Source: JAIOHN01 sp038258185 (GTDB lineage Bacteria; Chloroflexota; Anaerolineae; Aggregatilineales; Phototrophicaceae). Taken from it: a stretch of DNA of 64,000 nucleotides. This document shows, in pieces, positions 28,092 through 37,267 of the stretch. Every line of letters begins with the position of its first letter. Positions within the stretch are counted from its first letter, which is position 1. The notes under the pieces are model-generated. The model worked only from the letters and a program-made list of their open reading frames with translations. It was not told where the DNA came from and made no database searches. The translations under genes and the position numbers were made by a program. The stretch is taken from contig JBBSQD010000005.1 of NCBI GenBank assembly GCA_038258185.1, forward strand, positions 1-64,000, given 5' to 3'.

Positions 28092-29003
28092 ATGAGTACA
28101 CCTGAGCGGAATCAAAACCAATCCACGGCCTGCGATGAACTGCATGACCTTTTGCCCGCCTATGCTATTGGGGCATTAGATCACGCTGAAGCAGAGCACG
28201 TGCGTACACTGCTGCAAGAATGCCCAGAACAGCAAGCCGAACTTGATGATTATATTGCCTTATCCGGCGCGCTTTACGAGCGTATTGAGCCGGTAGCACC
28301 GCCTGTCGAACTGCATGACCGTTTGATGGAGCAAATACGCCAGCAAAAGGCGGATACTGTTCCACCCAGGCAACCTGTTGCATTCCATGAAAATAATGCG
28401 CAGGGGTCGTCAGCGCCCCGCTCCAATCAGCGCTTGCTTAAATGGGGTTTAGCGATTGCTGCTATGCTGGCCATTATTTCGAATCTTATGTGGTCTAGCC
28501 AGTTAAATAACGCTCAGCAGACGATCTCGAATTTAAACGGTGAGCTAGACGAGACACGGCAAACCCTGAGTGATCTGGAAACTGAGTATGCGCAATATGT
28601 TGCTGCCTCAACCAACGTGAACCAGCAGCTACAAAATCAGCAGCAGGATATTGTGCAGTTAATCAGCGTGAGTAACCTGGAGCGTGTGGCGCTGGCGAGT
28701 ACAGGGGGCAATGGCGAAGCAGCCCTTGCGACATTACTGTGGGAACAGGGCGCGTCGTCTGGACGATTAATCAGTACGAGTCTGCCGGATCTGCCCGCTA
28801 ATGAAACCTATCAGCTCTGGGTAATTTCAGGTGAACAACCCATTAGTGCCGGGGTATTCAACCGGGATGAAAACGGTATCGTGACCTTTCCAGTTTCGTT
28901 GACAGATGACATTACGACATTTGAGGCAATTGCTATTTCTGTTGAGCCGGAAGGCGGCAGTGATGCCCCTACCACTGACCCAATTGCATTAGCGCCACTT
29001 TAG
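28092..29003 (+). CDS. RskA-like anti-sigma factor
   Basis: 303 residues from ATG 28092 (a GTG lies one codon earlier). Cytoplasmic anti-sigma domain (CDELHDLLPAYAIGALDHAEAE), one transmembrane helix (LLKWGLAIAAMLAIISNLMW, ~115-134), coiled coil (~140-190) and an extracytoplasmic RskA C-terminal domain (NETYQLWVISGEQPISAGVF). The usual HxxxCxxC zinc site is reduced to a single Cys, so it probably lacks zinc. Holds the ECF factor at the membrane. Confidence 0.88.
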   Translation: MSTPERNQNQSTACDELHDLLPAYAIGALDHAEAEHVRTLLQECPEQQAELDDYIALSGALYERIEPVAPPVELHDRLMEQIRQQKADTVPPRQPVAFHENNAQGSSAPRSNQRLLKWGLAIAAMLAIISNLMWSSQLNNAQQTISNLNGELDETRQTLSDLETEYAQYVAASTNVNQQLQNQQQDIVQLISVSNLERVALASTGGNGEAALATLLWEQGASSGRLISTSLPDLPANETYQLWVISGEQPISAGVFNRDENGIVTFPVSLTDDITTFEAIAISVEPEGGSDAPTTDPIALAPL

Positions 29004-29065
29004 CCAAAGCACGAACGCAATTTGTATCATTTTGAGTCTGGCTGGCAAGACTGATATATTGTGTA

Positions 29066-29101
29066 AATGGGGTGTTCAAAACTGATTTTGAACACCCCAT
29101 T
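29066..29101. terminator. Long perfect hairpin, probable (bidirectional) terminator
   Basis: A 16-bp perfect stem (AATGGGGTGTTCAAAA and its complement) around the 4-nt loop CTGA, between the anti-sigma gene and the convergent SRPBCC gene. There is no long T tract on either side, so termination could be factor-assisted. Confidence 0.7.
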
Positions 29102-29221
29102 GATTCCATTATCACACGATCAATCGGACTTAATCCAGCGGCACAATCAGGCGCGTATCGGTATCCCCTTCCGCGACTCAGCCTTCAATAATCCCCTGCT
29201 CTATTCAACACGAAATCCAGG

Positions 29222-30160
29222 TCATTGAGAAGACTTTTCCCTCAGATCGCCTTCTTTTTGGCTGGGATGACCTTCGCCCTGAGTGATAAAGGTGAATAAA
29301 CTATGGTTGATATAACGGCCCCACGCGTCTGTGCAGGCGCCATAGCATTCGACGGCTGGAAACAGGCCGATGTGTGTGAAGCGGAGTTCAGTCCTATCGT
29401 TCTTGCGGGTAATCTCAAAGACAATATCAGTGCCTGTCCACTCAGTCTTGTCTTCAATAAAGTTAAGATAAGAGTCTAGCACATGCCAAACGACTTTTTT
29501 GCCGGGAACAACTTCGGTCAGCTTCTGTTTGGAATAGTGGATATCCTGATAACGATAGGTAAACTCGTCACCAACCTGGTCACTACTGCCTTCAATTTCA
29601 CCCGTCCACCAGCCACGAACATTGTTCACGACAGCAAAGACTTCTTCGGGCGACTGGTCTACGGTAAAAGAAGTGGTGTAGTTTTGATCGCTCATCTGCC
29701 GAGCCTGATTAACCACTTCTTCTATAGGGTTTGGCTGACCTTTACCCGTGGTGATGAGGTTGCGCAAACTACTGGTGATGTATGACCCCCAGGCGTTTGC
29801 ACAGACATCGTAGCATTCATAGTCAGGCACCAGCCCATTGTGCGTAAACTGAATATCCGTTTTGTCACCATTTTGGACAATTTCAAAGACAATATCGGTG
29901 CCAACCCACTCGTGTTTGTCTTTGGTAAAGTTAAAGTAGTTGTCCAAAACATGCCACACCACCTTCTTGTCGGACACCAATTCGGTGATTTTGAATGTAG
30001 CCCGGTGGACATCCATGTAGTGATACTTAAACTCAGCACCGAGCGTGTCGGTGTCCCCGTCAATTTCTTCTGACCACCAGCCACGAACATTATTGATGGC
30101 CGCAAAGGCTTCTTTCGGGGTTTGGTCTACACTAAAGGTAGTTGTGTAATTAGCATCCAT
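29222..30160 (-). CDS. Tandem-duplicated SRPBCC (AHSA1-like) domain protein
   Basis: 312 residues made of two copies of an AHSA1/START-like domain (~1-150 and ~158-300). Both carry NYTT(T/S)F(S/T)VDQ(T/S)P, NNVRGWW, KKVVWHVLD, GTDIVFEI and a Cys-x3-AWG-like end (CANAWGSYI, CTDAWGRYI). The second unit begins with its own Met-like MSDQNYTT after a short linker, suggesting fusion of tandem genes. Hydrophobic-ligand binding is likely; the ligand is unknown. Confidence 0.82.
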   Translation of the reverse strand: MDANYTTTFSVDQTPKEAFAAINNVRGWWSEEIDGDTDTLGAEFKYHYMDVHRATFKITELVSDKKVVWHVLDNYFNFTKDKHEWVGTDIVFEIVQNGDKTDIQFTHNGLVPDYECYDVCANAWGSYITSSLRNLITTGKGQPNPIEEVVNQARQMSDQNYTTSFTVDQSPEEVFAVVNNVRGWWTGEIEGSSDQVGDEFTYRYQDIHYSKQKLTEVVPGKKVVWHVLDSYLNFIEDKTEWTGTDIVFEITRKNDRTELRFTHIGLFPAVECYGACTDAWGRYINHSLFTFITQGEGHPSQKEGDLREKSSQ

Positions 30161-30283
30161 GTCTAGCTCCTTTTGCTTCAGGCATTTTATTGATACATGT
30201 GTTCTATTATAGACTTGTTCAGCAGGACAATCTATGACATAATGTTCTCAATATGTGTCTGATCGTCCAGATTGGAGATGAAT

Positions 30284-31198
30284 ATGGATGTCCTGGCCGA
30301 TGTACTCAATACGCTTGAACTGAACGGATGGCTGTCTTCCCGGCGTGAGCTTGCGTCTCCCTGGCGCTATGATTTTGCGCCGACTAAAGATAGTATGTTC
30401 CACGTCATCAGTTACGGTGGCGCTTACCTGCACGTTGAAGGTGAGGCCGAACCAAGACGCGTCGAGGACGGCGATGTTTTGCTGTTCCCCACGGGTCACC
30501 CGCACTCACTTTACGATGATCCCGCATCACCCCTGACGCGCCTGGTACATCTGGACTACAACCCGCAGCGTGGACACCAGGTCGTTAATGATGAAGGTGA
30601 AGAACCAAAATTACTGTTGCTCTGTGGGGCTTTCCATTTCGAGTACCCCAATAATTTTCCATTGCTGCATCGTCTCCCCAGGCTCATCCATATTCCCGGT
30701 ACACAGGGTCGTTTGGAGCCCGGTTTCGCGGATATTGTGCGTTTCATCGCCCGCGAATCCGCTTCGCAGCAATCCGGCGCAGAGGTCATGCTCAAGCGTT
30801 TGACCGAATTGCTTTTCATTCAGGTCATCCGATTGTGGATCGTCCAACAGGCTGAATCATCGGTTGAGTGGATCAGTGCGCTGCGTGATGAGTCCATCAG
30901 CAAGGCACTGGGTCTGATTCATGAGTCGCCTGCCCGCAAGTGGACGGTCAAGGAATTAGCAGACGCAGCAGCCCTTTCACGTTCTGCTTTCTCAGCACGT
31001 TTTACGGAACTGGTGGGAGAGCCACCCATGACCTACCTCACCCGCTGGCGTATGCTCCGGGCGACGCGCCTGCTTAAGAATGAAGTCAGAATGGAAACCA
31101 TTGCGGATTTGCTCGGCTATGATTCAGAAGCTGCTTTTCGCAAAGCGTTTAAGCGCGAGATTGGCATTCCTCCAGCCCAGTATCGAAAGCTGGGGTAA
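30284..31198 (+). CDS. AraC family transcriptional regulator with cupin-type sensor domain
   Basis: 304 residues. The start ATG 30284 has GGAG six bases upstream. The N-terminal AraC-cupin (cupin_6) domain has SYGGAYLHVEGEAEPRRVEDGDVLLFPTGHPH. Two C-terminal HTH units follow: WTVKELADAAALSRSAFSARFTELVGEPPMTYL and METIADLLGYDSEAAFRKAFKREIGIPPAQYRK. Divergent from the SRPBCC gene, which it may control. Confidence 0.9.
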   Translation: MDVLADVLNTLELNGWLSSRRELASPWRYDFAPTKDSMFHVISYGGAYLHVEGEAEPRRVEDGDVLLFPTGHPHSLYDDPASPLTRLVHLDYNPQRGHQVVNDEGEEPKLLLLCGAFHFEYPNNFPLLHRLPRLIHIPGTQGRLEPGFADIVRFIARESASQQSGAEVMLKRLTELLFIQVIRLWIVQQAESSVEWISALRDESISKALGLIHESPARKWTVKELADAAALSRSAFSARFTELVGEPPMTYLTRWRMLRATRLLKNEVRMETIADLLGYDSEAAFRKAFKREIGIPPAQYRKLG

Positions 31199-31216
31199 AA
31201 CCTGCGGCTGGAAGCA

Positions 31217-31249
31217 ACTGCAATCAGCCAATATTGCAAAAATTGCAGT
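31217..31249. repeat. Inverted repeat ACTGCAAT...ATTGCAGT
   Basis: 8-bp perfect arms separated by 17 bases, between the AraC and LacI genes. TTGCA occurs again inside the loop. It could be an operator or a weak terminator for the AraC gene. Confidence 0.4.
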
Positions 31250-31343
31250 CGTCAGTTAGCCTAAGGGAAATCACTGAGTCGAATGATATTTCACTCCGCG
31301 ACATTGCCCATTGGAAGTCTCATCCCAAAACAGAGGAATCTGA

Positions 31344-32360
31344 ATGCCGTCATTAAAAGGCACTCGTCCGACCATTTCGGATGTTGCAAAACTAGCCGGT
31401 GTCTCCTATCAAACCGTGTCACGAGTGATCAATGACCACCCCTATGTTTCGGATGATGCCCGCCAGCGGGTCGATGCCGCTATCAAAACGCTGGGTTATC
31501 GTCCCAATAAAGTCGCAACCAAACTCAAGTCAAAAGTTTCCAATACCATCGCTATTGTCTTATACGGTGGTTGGTTTCATGGGCCGATGCAAATCGCGCT
31601 GAATATTGAATTAGCCGCAAAAACCAGCGGCTTTGATGTGATTCAAACCAACATTACGGAACCTCAAAAACAATTGACCGAAGCCTTATTGCACATGCGC
31701 GATTGGGCAGTGGATGGTATCCTCGCCGTGATTCCGGTCAAAGGGTTAGCCACTGAGGAAATTACTAAAATCTGCCAGGGTACGCCGATTGTGATTGTGG
31801 ACTGTGAACGCAATCAACCCATTCCATCGGTGGTTGTCGATGACGCCTACGGTACACGGCAGATTGTTGAGCATTTAATCGGGTTGGGGCATAAACACTT
31901 TTGCGAAATCAGCGGATCGCTTGATTGGTTCAGTGCGCAAATTCGCCACCAAACCGTAGCCCAGGTATTGGCCGAACATAGTCTACCCTCCCCTGTCCAT
32001 GTTGAGGCAAACTGGACAACGCCCGGTGGCTATCAGGCGATGAAGCGCCTGTTGGAAAAAGCACCGAACTTTACCGCGCTGATTTCCGCCAATGACAGCA
32101 TGGCATTGGGCGCAATGCGCGCTTTAAATCAGGCAGGGCTATCAGTTCCGGGGGATGTGTCGATTGTGGGTTTTGATGATATCCCTGAAGCCGCGTATTT
32201 CACACCTGCCCTCACAACCGTGCGCCAGGACTTTATTCAATTGGGCATCCTGGGGCTAGAGCAGTTAATGCAAGTGATGGATGATGCAGAATCCAATTCA
32301 GAACAGCGCATCATCCAGCCCGAAATGGTCATCCGCGAAAGCACACGCCTCGTCATCTAA
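31344..32360 (+). CDS. LacI family transcriptional regulator
   Basis: 338 residues. HTH plus hinge: TISDVAKLAGVSYQTVSRVINDHPYVSDDARQRV, then YRPNKVATKLKSK. Periplasmic-binding-protein-like core with GFDDIPEAAYFTPALTTVRQD. An SD (AGAGGAA) precedes the ATG. Immediately upstream of a YtfQ-type sugar transport operon and its palindromic operator, so very likely the local repressor. Confidence 0.93.
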   Translation: MPSLKGTRPTISDVAKLAGVSYQTVSRVINDHPYVSDDARQRVDAAIKTLGYRPNKVATKLKSKVSNTIAIVLYGGWFHGPMQIALNIELAAKTSGFDVIQTNITEPQKQLTEALLHMRDWAVDGILAVIPVKGLATEEITKICQGTPIVIVDCERNQPIPSVVVDDAYGTRQIVEHLIGLGHKHFCEISGSLDWFSAQIRHQTVAQVLAEHSLPSPVHVEANWTTPGGYQAMKRLLEKAPNFTALISANDSMALGAMRALNQAGLSVPGDVSIVGFDDIPEAAYFTPALTTVRQDFIQLGILGLEQLMQVMDDAESNSEQRIIQPEMVIRESTRLVI

Positions 32361-32373
32361 TTTACCCGACTTC

Positions 32374-32433
32374 TTGACGTTTATAAAAAAATGTGGAACA
32401 ATATGTGAACGATCACATATGTGATCGTTCACA
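32374..32433 (+). promoter_or_regulatory. Promoter with perfect 30-bp palindromic LacI operator
   Basis: TTGACG (32374-32379) and AACAAT (32397-32402) are spaced by 17 bases. Directly downstream is a perfect 30-bp palindrome (32404-32433). It can be read as two LacI-type boxes, TGTGAACGATCACA and TGTGATCGTTCACA, whose starts are 16 bases apart. Both match the central-CG operator pattern of the family. Binding would block the start site of the ytfQ-like operon. Confidence 0.82.
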
Positions 32434-32542
32434 CAAAAACTTACCTGTCCAAATCAGAAGAAGGAAACGCTTATAACCCACGGTCCACAGCACAATAATT
32501 ATCAATTTGGGTGTCAAAATAACAAAAAAGGAAATTTAAATC

Positions 32543-33487
32543 ATGCGTTATATGAAGTTTAGTTTCGTTATGCTCCTTTTGCTCGCTCTCGTAGCCCCCT
32601 TTGCCAGCGCCCAGGATGATGGTGCCGGACTGACCATCGGCTTCTCGCAGGTCGGTTCAGAAAGTGCCTGGCGCACTGCTTTTACCGAAGCAGTTCAGCA
32701 AGAAGCCGAAGAGCGCGGCATTAATTTACTCTTCTCCGATGCTCAACAAAGCCAGGAAAATCAGATTGCAGCCATGCGTGCCTGGTTAGCTCAGGGTGAC
32801 GTGGATGCGATTATCCTTGCCCCGGTGATTGAAAGCGGTTGGGACGAAGTTTTGCAAGAAGCGGCAGATAATGAGATTCCGGTTGTAATCGTAGACCGCA
32901 ACGTGGACTCTGACCCTTCCCTCTTTGTAACCCGCGTGTCCTCGGACTTTGTCCATGAAGGTCGTTTAGCAGCCACATGGCTGGTTCAGGCCACATCCGG
33001 CAATTGCAACATCGTCGAACTACAGGGTACGGTAGGCTCCGCTGCTGCAACTGACCGTCAGCAGGGCTTTGTTGAAGTGCTTGCCCTGTTCCCCGGTATG
33101 CAGATTATCCAGTCCGAAACCGGCAACTTCGTTCGTACCGAAGGCAAGCAGGTTATGGAAAGCTTCCTCAGTTCAGAAGACCCCGCCAACATTTGCGCTG
33201 TCTGGGCGCACAATGACGACATGGCGATTGGCGCGATTGAAGCCATCAAAGAGGCTGGGCTGGTTCCGGCAGAAGACATTTTGGTCGTATCTGTAGATGC
33301 CATCCCTGACATCTTCAACTCGATGGATGCCGGTGAAACCAACGCAACCGTGGAACTCAGCCCCTTCATGGGTGGCCCCGCGTTTGATGCCGTGGTTGCA
33401 ACCCTGAACGGTGAAGAACTTGAGAAGTGGATCCCCGTTGGCGGCAATCTTTATACCAACCGTGCAGATTACGACGCAGATCGTTAA
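32543..33487 (+). CDS. ytfQ: Galactofuranose-type sugar ABC transporter substrate-binding protein (YtfQ-like)
   Basis: 314 residues. Signal peptide (FVMLLLLALVAPFASAQ), then a type I periplasmic binding fold closely resembling E. coli YtfQ: TIGFSQVGSESAWR, INLLFSDAQQSQENQIAAMR, IILAPVIESGW, VVIVDRNVD, NIVELQGTVGS, AHNDDMAIGAIEAIKEAG. An SD AAGGAAA precedes it. Captures a pentose or hexofuranose-like sugar for the downstream transporter. The family match is strong; galactofuranose as substrate is inferred. Confidence 0.88.
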   Translation: MRYMKFSFVMLLLLALVAPFASAQDDGAGLTIGFSQVGSESAWRTAFTEAVQQEAEERGINLLFSDAQQSQENQIAAMRAWLAQGDVDAIILAPVIESGWDEVLQEAADNEIPVVIVDRNVDSDPSLFVTRVSSDFVHEGRLAATWLVQATSGNCNIVELQGTVGSAAATDRQQGFVEVLALFPGMQIIQSETGNFVRTEGKQVMESFLSSEDPANICAVWAHNDDMAIGAIEAIKEAGLVPAEDILVVSVDAIPDIFNSMDAGETNATVELSPFMGGPAFDAVVATLNGEELEKWIPVGGNLYTNRADYDADR

Positions 33488-33496
33488 AAAGCGAAC

Positions 33497-33591
33497 GGGG
33501 AGGCCATCAATTCAGCGACCAGCAAAGTAGCGAATTGATACGCCTTCCCCGAAAACACACGATCAGGGGGCAGTTTAATCCTAGCCCCCTG
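33497..33591 (+). promoter_or_regulatory. Two intercistronic hairpins between ytfQ-like and ytfR-like genes
   Basis: The first spans 33497-33550: GGGGAGGC...ATCAATTC pairs with GAATTGAT...GCCTTCCCC across an 18-nt loop, with small bulges. The second spans 33564-33591: CAGGGGGC / GCCCCCTG around 12 bases. There is no T tract. Such structures commonly stabilise the binding-protein mRNA or limit read-through into ATPase and permease genes. Confidence 0.6.
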
Positions 33592-33618
33592 TCCACTCAA
33601 ATTATAGGTGAATCCATC

Positions 33619-35139
33619 ATGAATACCAAAATTTTAGAGCAGCCTCCTTTATTACAGGTGCGCGGTCTTAGTAAATCTTTTATTGCAACCCAGGCATTAT
33701 CCGAAGTTGATTTCACCATGTATGAGGGTGAGGTTCACGCCGTATTAGGCGAAAACGGCGCCGGTAAATCGACCCTCATTAAGCTCATCACCGGCGTACA
33801 CCACAAAGATGCCGGCACCATACTTTTAAATGGTCAGGAAATTGACCCGCGCAGTCCGCGTGAAGCTCAGTCTATAGGCATCAGCGCGGTTTATCAGGAA
33901 ATTAACCTCGTCCCTACCCTATCCGTTGCTGAAAACATCTTCCTCGGACGGCAGCCAATGCGCTTTGGCTTCGTCAATATGGGCGAAGCAAATCGCAGAG
34001 CCCACGAATTACTCAAAACGTTTGAAATCGATATTGATGTCACACGCAATTTATCCACCTACTCTGTCGCGATTCAGCAGATTATCGCTATTGTGCGGGG
34101 TATTGATCTGTCTGCCAGAGTGCTTATCCTAGATGAGCCTACTTCCAGTTTGGATAAACACGAAGTCGAAACGCTGTTTTCCGTGATCCGCTCGTTAAAG
34201 GCACGCGGAATTGGCATTTTGCTCATCACCCACTTTTTAGATCAGGTCTATGAAATCTCCGACCGCATTACTGTGCTGCGTAATGGACGCCTTATAGGTG
34301 AACACCTGACGAGCGAATTACCCCGCGTCCAGCTTATTTCAGAGATGCTGGGCAAAGAATTACAAGCCATCACGGGCGAACATAACAAGCGCTCTGCCAA
34401 GCAGATTTCCGATCAGGGTACGTTTTTGAAGGTAGAGAACTTTGGCCGCAAAGGCATGATGGAACCTTTTGATCTGGAAATTTCAAAGGGGGAAATCGTT
34501 GGATTAGCGGGCTTATTAGGCTCCGGCAGAACCGAAACCGCCAGACTCATCTTTGGCATCGACAAAAACGAGCAAGGTAAGTCCTTTGTCGAAGGAACAG
34601 AAGTGAGCCTAAGCTCCCCGCGCAAAGCTATCCAGTATGGATTCGGGATGTGCCCGGAAGACAGAAAAGTTGATGGGATCATTGGCGATCTGACCGTGCG
34701 CGAAAATATCATTCTGGCCCTGCAGGCGCGAATGGGCTGGTACAACTATTTATCCTATCAAAAACAGGAACAACTCGCCCAGCAGATGATCACCGCGCTG
34801 CGCATCGCCACACCCAACAGTGAAAAGCCTGTGAAAGAGCTTTCCGGCGGCAATCAGCAAAAAGTGATTCTTGCCCGCTGGCTGGTATCCAATCCCGATT
34901 TTCTCATTCTGGATGAGCCCACACGCGGCATTGATATCGGTGCACATGCCGAAATTATTCAGATCATCAAGCAACTGGCAAATGAAGGCAAGGCGATGCT
35001 GATTATCTCCTCAGAATTGGCGGAAATTGTCGAATACAGTGATCGCGTGGTCGTGCTGCGAGATCGCAAAAAAGTGACCGAGCTGACCGGTGAGGACATC
35101 AGCCAGAATGCCATTATGGAAGCCATTGCCGAGAGATAA
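33619..35139 (+). CDS. ytfR: Sugar ABC transporter ATP-binding protein (YtfR-like, two ATPase domains)
   Basis: 506 residues from ATG 33619 (AGGTGA eight bases upstream), the usual ~500 for this family. First ATPase: Walker A GENGAGKSTLIK, signature-like STYSVAIQQ, Walker B LILDEPTSSLD. Second: degenerate GLLGSGRTETAR, signature LSGGNQQKV, Walker B LILDEPTRGIDIG. The weakened second Walker A is typical of RbsA/YtfR proteins. Drives import of the sugar bound by the YtfQ-like protein. Confidence 0.93.
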   Translation: MNTKILEQPPLLQVRGLSKSFIATQALSEVDFTMYEGEVHAVLGENGAGKSTLIKLITGVHHKDAGTILLNGQEIDPRSPREAQSIGISAVYQEINLVPTLSVAENIFLGRQPMRFGFVNMGEANRRAHELLKTFEIDIDVTRNLSTYSVAIQQIIAIVRGIDLSARVLILDEPTSSLDKHEVETLFSVIRSLKARGIGILLITHFLDQVYEISDRITVLRNGRLIGEHLTSELPRVQLISEMLGKELQAITGEHNKRSAKQISDQGTFLKVENFGRKGMMEPFDLEISKGEIVGLAGLLGSGRTETARLIFGIDKNEQGKSFVEGTEVSLSSPRKAIQYGFGMCPEDRKVDGIIGDLTVRENIILALQARMGWYNYLSYQKQEQLAQQMITALRIATPNSEKPVKELSGGNQQKVILARWLVSNPDFLILDEPTRGIDIGAHAEIIQIIKQLANEGKAMLIISSELAEIVEYSDRVVVLRDRKKVTELTGEDISQNAIMEAIAER

Positions 35140-35141
35140 AT

Positions 35142-36191
35142 ATGAGCGAAACTATAACCACCCGTTTGAAAAATTTTGGCAGAGCCAGCGGCAACTCACG
35201 TATGCTCTGGGCGCTTGTCGCACTGATTATTATATTAATTGTAAACCGAATCATCTCACCCAATTTCTTTTCGATACGCCTCGTCAACGACCGTCTGGTG
35301 GGCAGCCTGATCAATATCCTCGACAGCGCCGCCCCCTTTGCCCTGCTTGCTATCGGCATGACGCTGGTGATCGCCACTAAAGGCGTTGACCTGTCGGTTG
35401 GCGCGGTGATGGCTATTTGCGCGGCAGTTGCCGTCGTTCTCATCAATCAGTATGAAAGCGGCGCGACCAGCATCTTTTATACCCCTGTGTTTGTCATCCT
35501 GATTGCGCTGGGGGCCGGGGCTCTGTGTGGTCTTTGGAATGGCTTCCTTGTCGCCATCCTGGGTATTCAACCCATTATCGCCACACTCATCCTGATGGTG
35601 GCGGGACGTGGTATTGCTCAGATGATTACCAAGGGTCAGTCACCGACCTTCACGAACGAAACGCTGGCATTCATCGGGCGCGGGGTCATTTTTGGTGTGC
35701 CCTTCCCCATTTATCTGACGCTGGGTGTTTTGCTGGTTGTTTACTTACTGGTTCGACGCACAGCGCTTGGCCTGTTGATCGAATCCGTGGGCATAAATGA
35801 CAGCGCCAGCTACTATGCCGGAATCAATGCCACGCTTATTAAGCTGGCTGTATATATGATCGCTGGCGTTTGTGCTGCCCTTGCGGGAATGATCGTCGCT
35901 GGTGAAGTGAAATCCGCCGACCCGCACTCAGCGGGTTTATGGTCAGAACTGGACGCGATTCTCGCGGTGGTGATCGGCGGAACCGCACTCAGCGGGGGGC
36001 GCTTCAACCTGGGGTTGAGCGTGATCGGCGTGCTGATTATTCAGAGCATTCTCGCTGGGCTTTATGTCAGTGACCTGCACCCCACGGCTAATCTTGTGGT
36101 AAAAGCACTGGTTGTGCTGGTTGTTTTGCTGCTGCAATCCGAAGAATTCAAGAAATTTATTACCACACCCTTCAGGAGTTTACGCGCATGA
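35142..36191 (+). CDS. ytfT: Sugar ABC transporter permease (YtfT-like)
   Basis: 349 residues, RbsC-family permease with 8-10 helices. Conserved KGVDLSVGAVMAI and VVIGGTALSGGRFNLGLSVIGVLII. Starts two bases after the ATPase stop; its stop overlaps the next start. Forms a heterodimeric channel with the following permease. Confidence 0.91.
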   Translation: MSETITTRLKNFGRASGNSRMLWALVALIIILIVNRIISPNFFSIRLVNDRLVGSLINILDSAAPFALLAIGMTLVIATKGVDLSVGAVMAICAAVAVVLINQYESGATSIFYTPVFVILIALGAGALCGLWNGFLVAILGIQPIIATLILMVAGRGIAQMITKGQSPTFTNETLAFIGRGVIFGVPFPIYLTLGVLLVVYLLVRRTALGLLIESVGINDSASYYAGINATLIKLAVYMIAGVCAALAGMIVAGEVKSADPHSAGLWSELDAILAVVIGGTALSGGRFNLGLSVIGVLIIQSILAGLYVSDLHPTANLVVKALVVLVVLLLQSEEFKKFITTPFRSLRA

Positions 36192-37171
36192 AATCGAGGT
36201 ATTTACCGTTACTTGCCACATTTTTGGTTTTTATCCTGCTCTATGCCTTCGCCTTCTCGCGCTTTTCCAGTTTTGGCTCCATGCGTGTGGTGGGCAACTT
36301 GCTTCGGGATAATGCCTATTTAGGTATTGCGGCTGTGGGGATGACTTTTGTCATCATATCCGGCGGCATTGATCTGTCAGTGGGTTCTATTATCGCCTTT
36401 ACCGGTGTTTTCTGTGCCTTGATGATCGAGCGCCAGGGCGTTGATCCGGTGGTCACGTTCACGTTGGTGCTGGTGCTGGGCACCGTGTTTGGAATGACAA
36501 TGGGAGCGATTATTCACTTTTTCAAAATCCCCCCCTTTATCGTCACACTTTCGGGTATGTTTCTGGCGCGGGGTATGGCCTATGTGCTCACAACCGATTC
36601 CATCAGTATTCGTCATCCCTTTTATGAGGCAGTATCCGACATTGTTTATGTCTTTCCTGACAAGGGACGGATTACCTTTGCTGCCGGGGCATTTTTAGCA
36701 ACGGTATTGTTCGGAATCGTGCTGGCGCACTTTACCCGCTTTGGGCGCAATATCTATGCTCTGGGCGGCAATGAAACTGCTGCACATCTGCTTGGTGTAC
36801 CGGTAGGCCGTACGACGATAAGCGTCTATGCTCTCAGTAGTTTTCTGGCGACCTTTGCCGGAATCGTACTCTCACTGTCCAAACGTTCTGGTGATTCCAC
36901 GATTGCGCTGGGCGTAGAACTTGACGTAATCGCAGCAGTAGTAATCGGCGGCACCCTGTTAACCGGTGGTGTAGGTTACGTCATCGGTACATTTATCGGG
37001 GTGCTGTTACCGGGTGTAATTCAAACCTATCTCACGCTGGATGGGTCGCTGACACCCTGGTGGATTAAAATTGTGATTGGGGGGCTGCTGTTTGCATTTA
37101 TTGTCCTGCAAAAGGTGCTCAGCGGTAGGCAGAACATATTTCGACTCGCGCCAAAAGCACAACCGGGTTAA
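36188..37171 (+). CDS. yjfF: Sugar ABC transporter permease (YjfF-like)
   Basis: 327 residues. ISGGIDLSVGSIIAFTGV, ALGGNETAAHLLGVPVGRT and VVIGGTLLTGGVGYVIGT are typical RbsC-family segments. The presence of two different permeases after a YtfR-like ATPase is specific to the ytfQRT-yjfF arrangement. ATGA coupling with the previous gene. Confidence 0.91.
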   Translation: MKSRYLPLLATFLVFILLYAFAFSRFSSFGSMRVVGNLLRDNAYLGIAAVGMTFVIISGGIDLSVGSIIAFTGVFCALMIERQGVDPVVTFTLVLVLGTVFGMTMGAIIHFFKIPPFIVTLSGMFLARGMAYVLTTDSISIRHPFYEAVSDIVYVFPDKGRITFAAGAFLATVLFGIVLAHFTRFGRNIYALGGNETAAHLLGVPVGRTTISVYALSSFLATFAGIVLSLSKRSGDSTIALGVELDVIAAVVIGGTLLTGGVGYVIGTFIGVLLPGVIQTYLTLDGSLTPWWIKIVIGGLLFAFIVLQKVLSGRQNIFRLAPKAQPG

Positions 37172-37219
37172 GGCAATCCAACACAACCAACCCGGTACAG
37201 GCTCAATTTCCGGTATAAT
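37162..37219 (+). promoter_or_regulatory. Inverted repeat at operon end and candidate -10 for the kinase gene
   Basis: ACCGGGTT (37162-37169) and AACCCGGT (37189-37196) form an 8-bp stem that includes the permease stop codon; no T tract follows. TATAAT (37214-37219) lies 49 bases before the kinase ATG, without a convincing -35. Confidence 0.4.
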
Positions 37220-37267
37220 ACTTAGCCAAAGGTAGATTACTGACGGCTTTTGTAAAAGATAAATTAT

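Noticed and set aside
29120..29200. Short minus-strand stretch reading AEGDTDTRLIVPLD before a stop, as a gene relic
   Set aside because: Only 14 residues with an in-frame stop a few codons upstream; too short to assign to a family.
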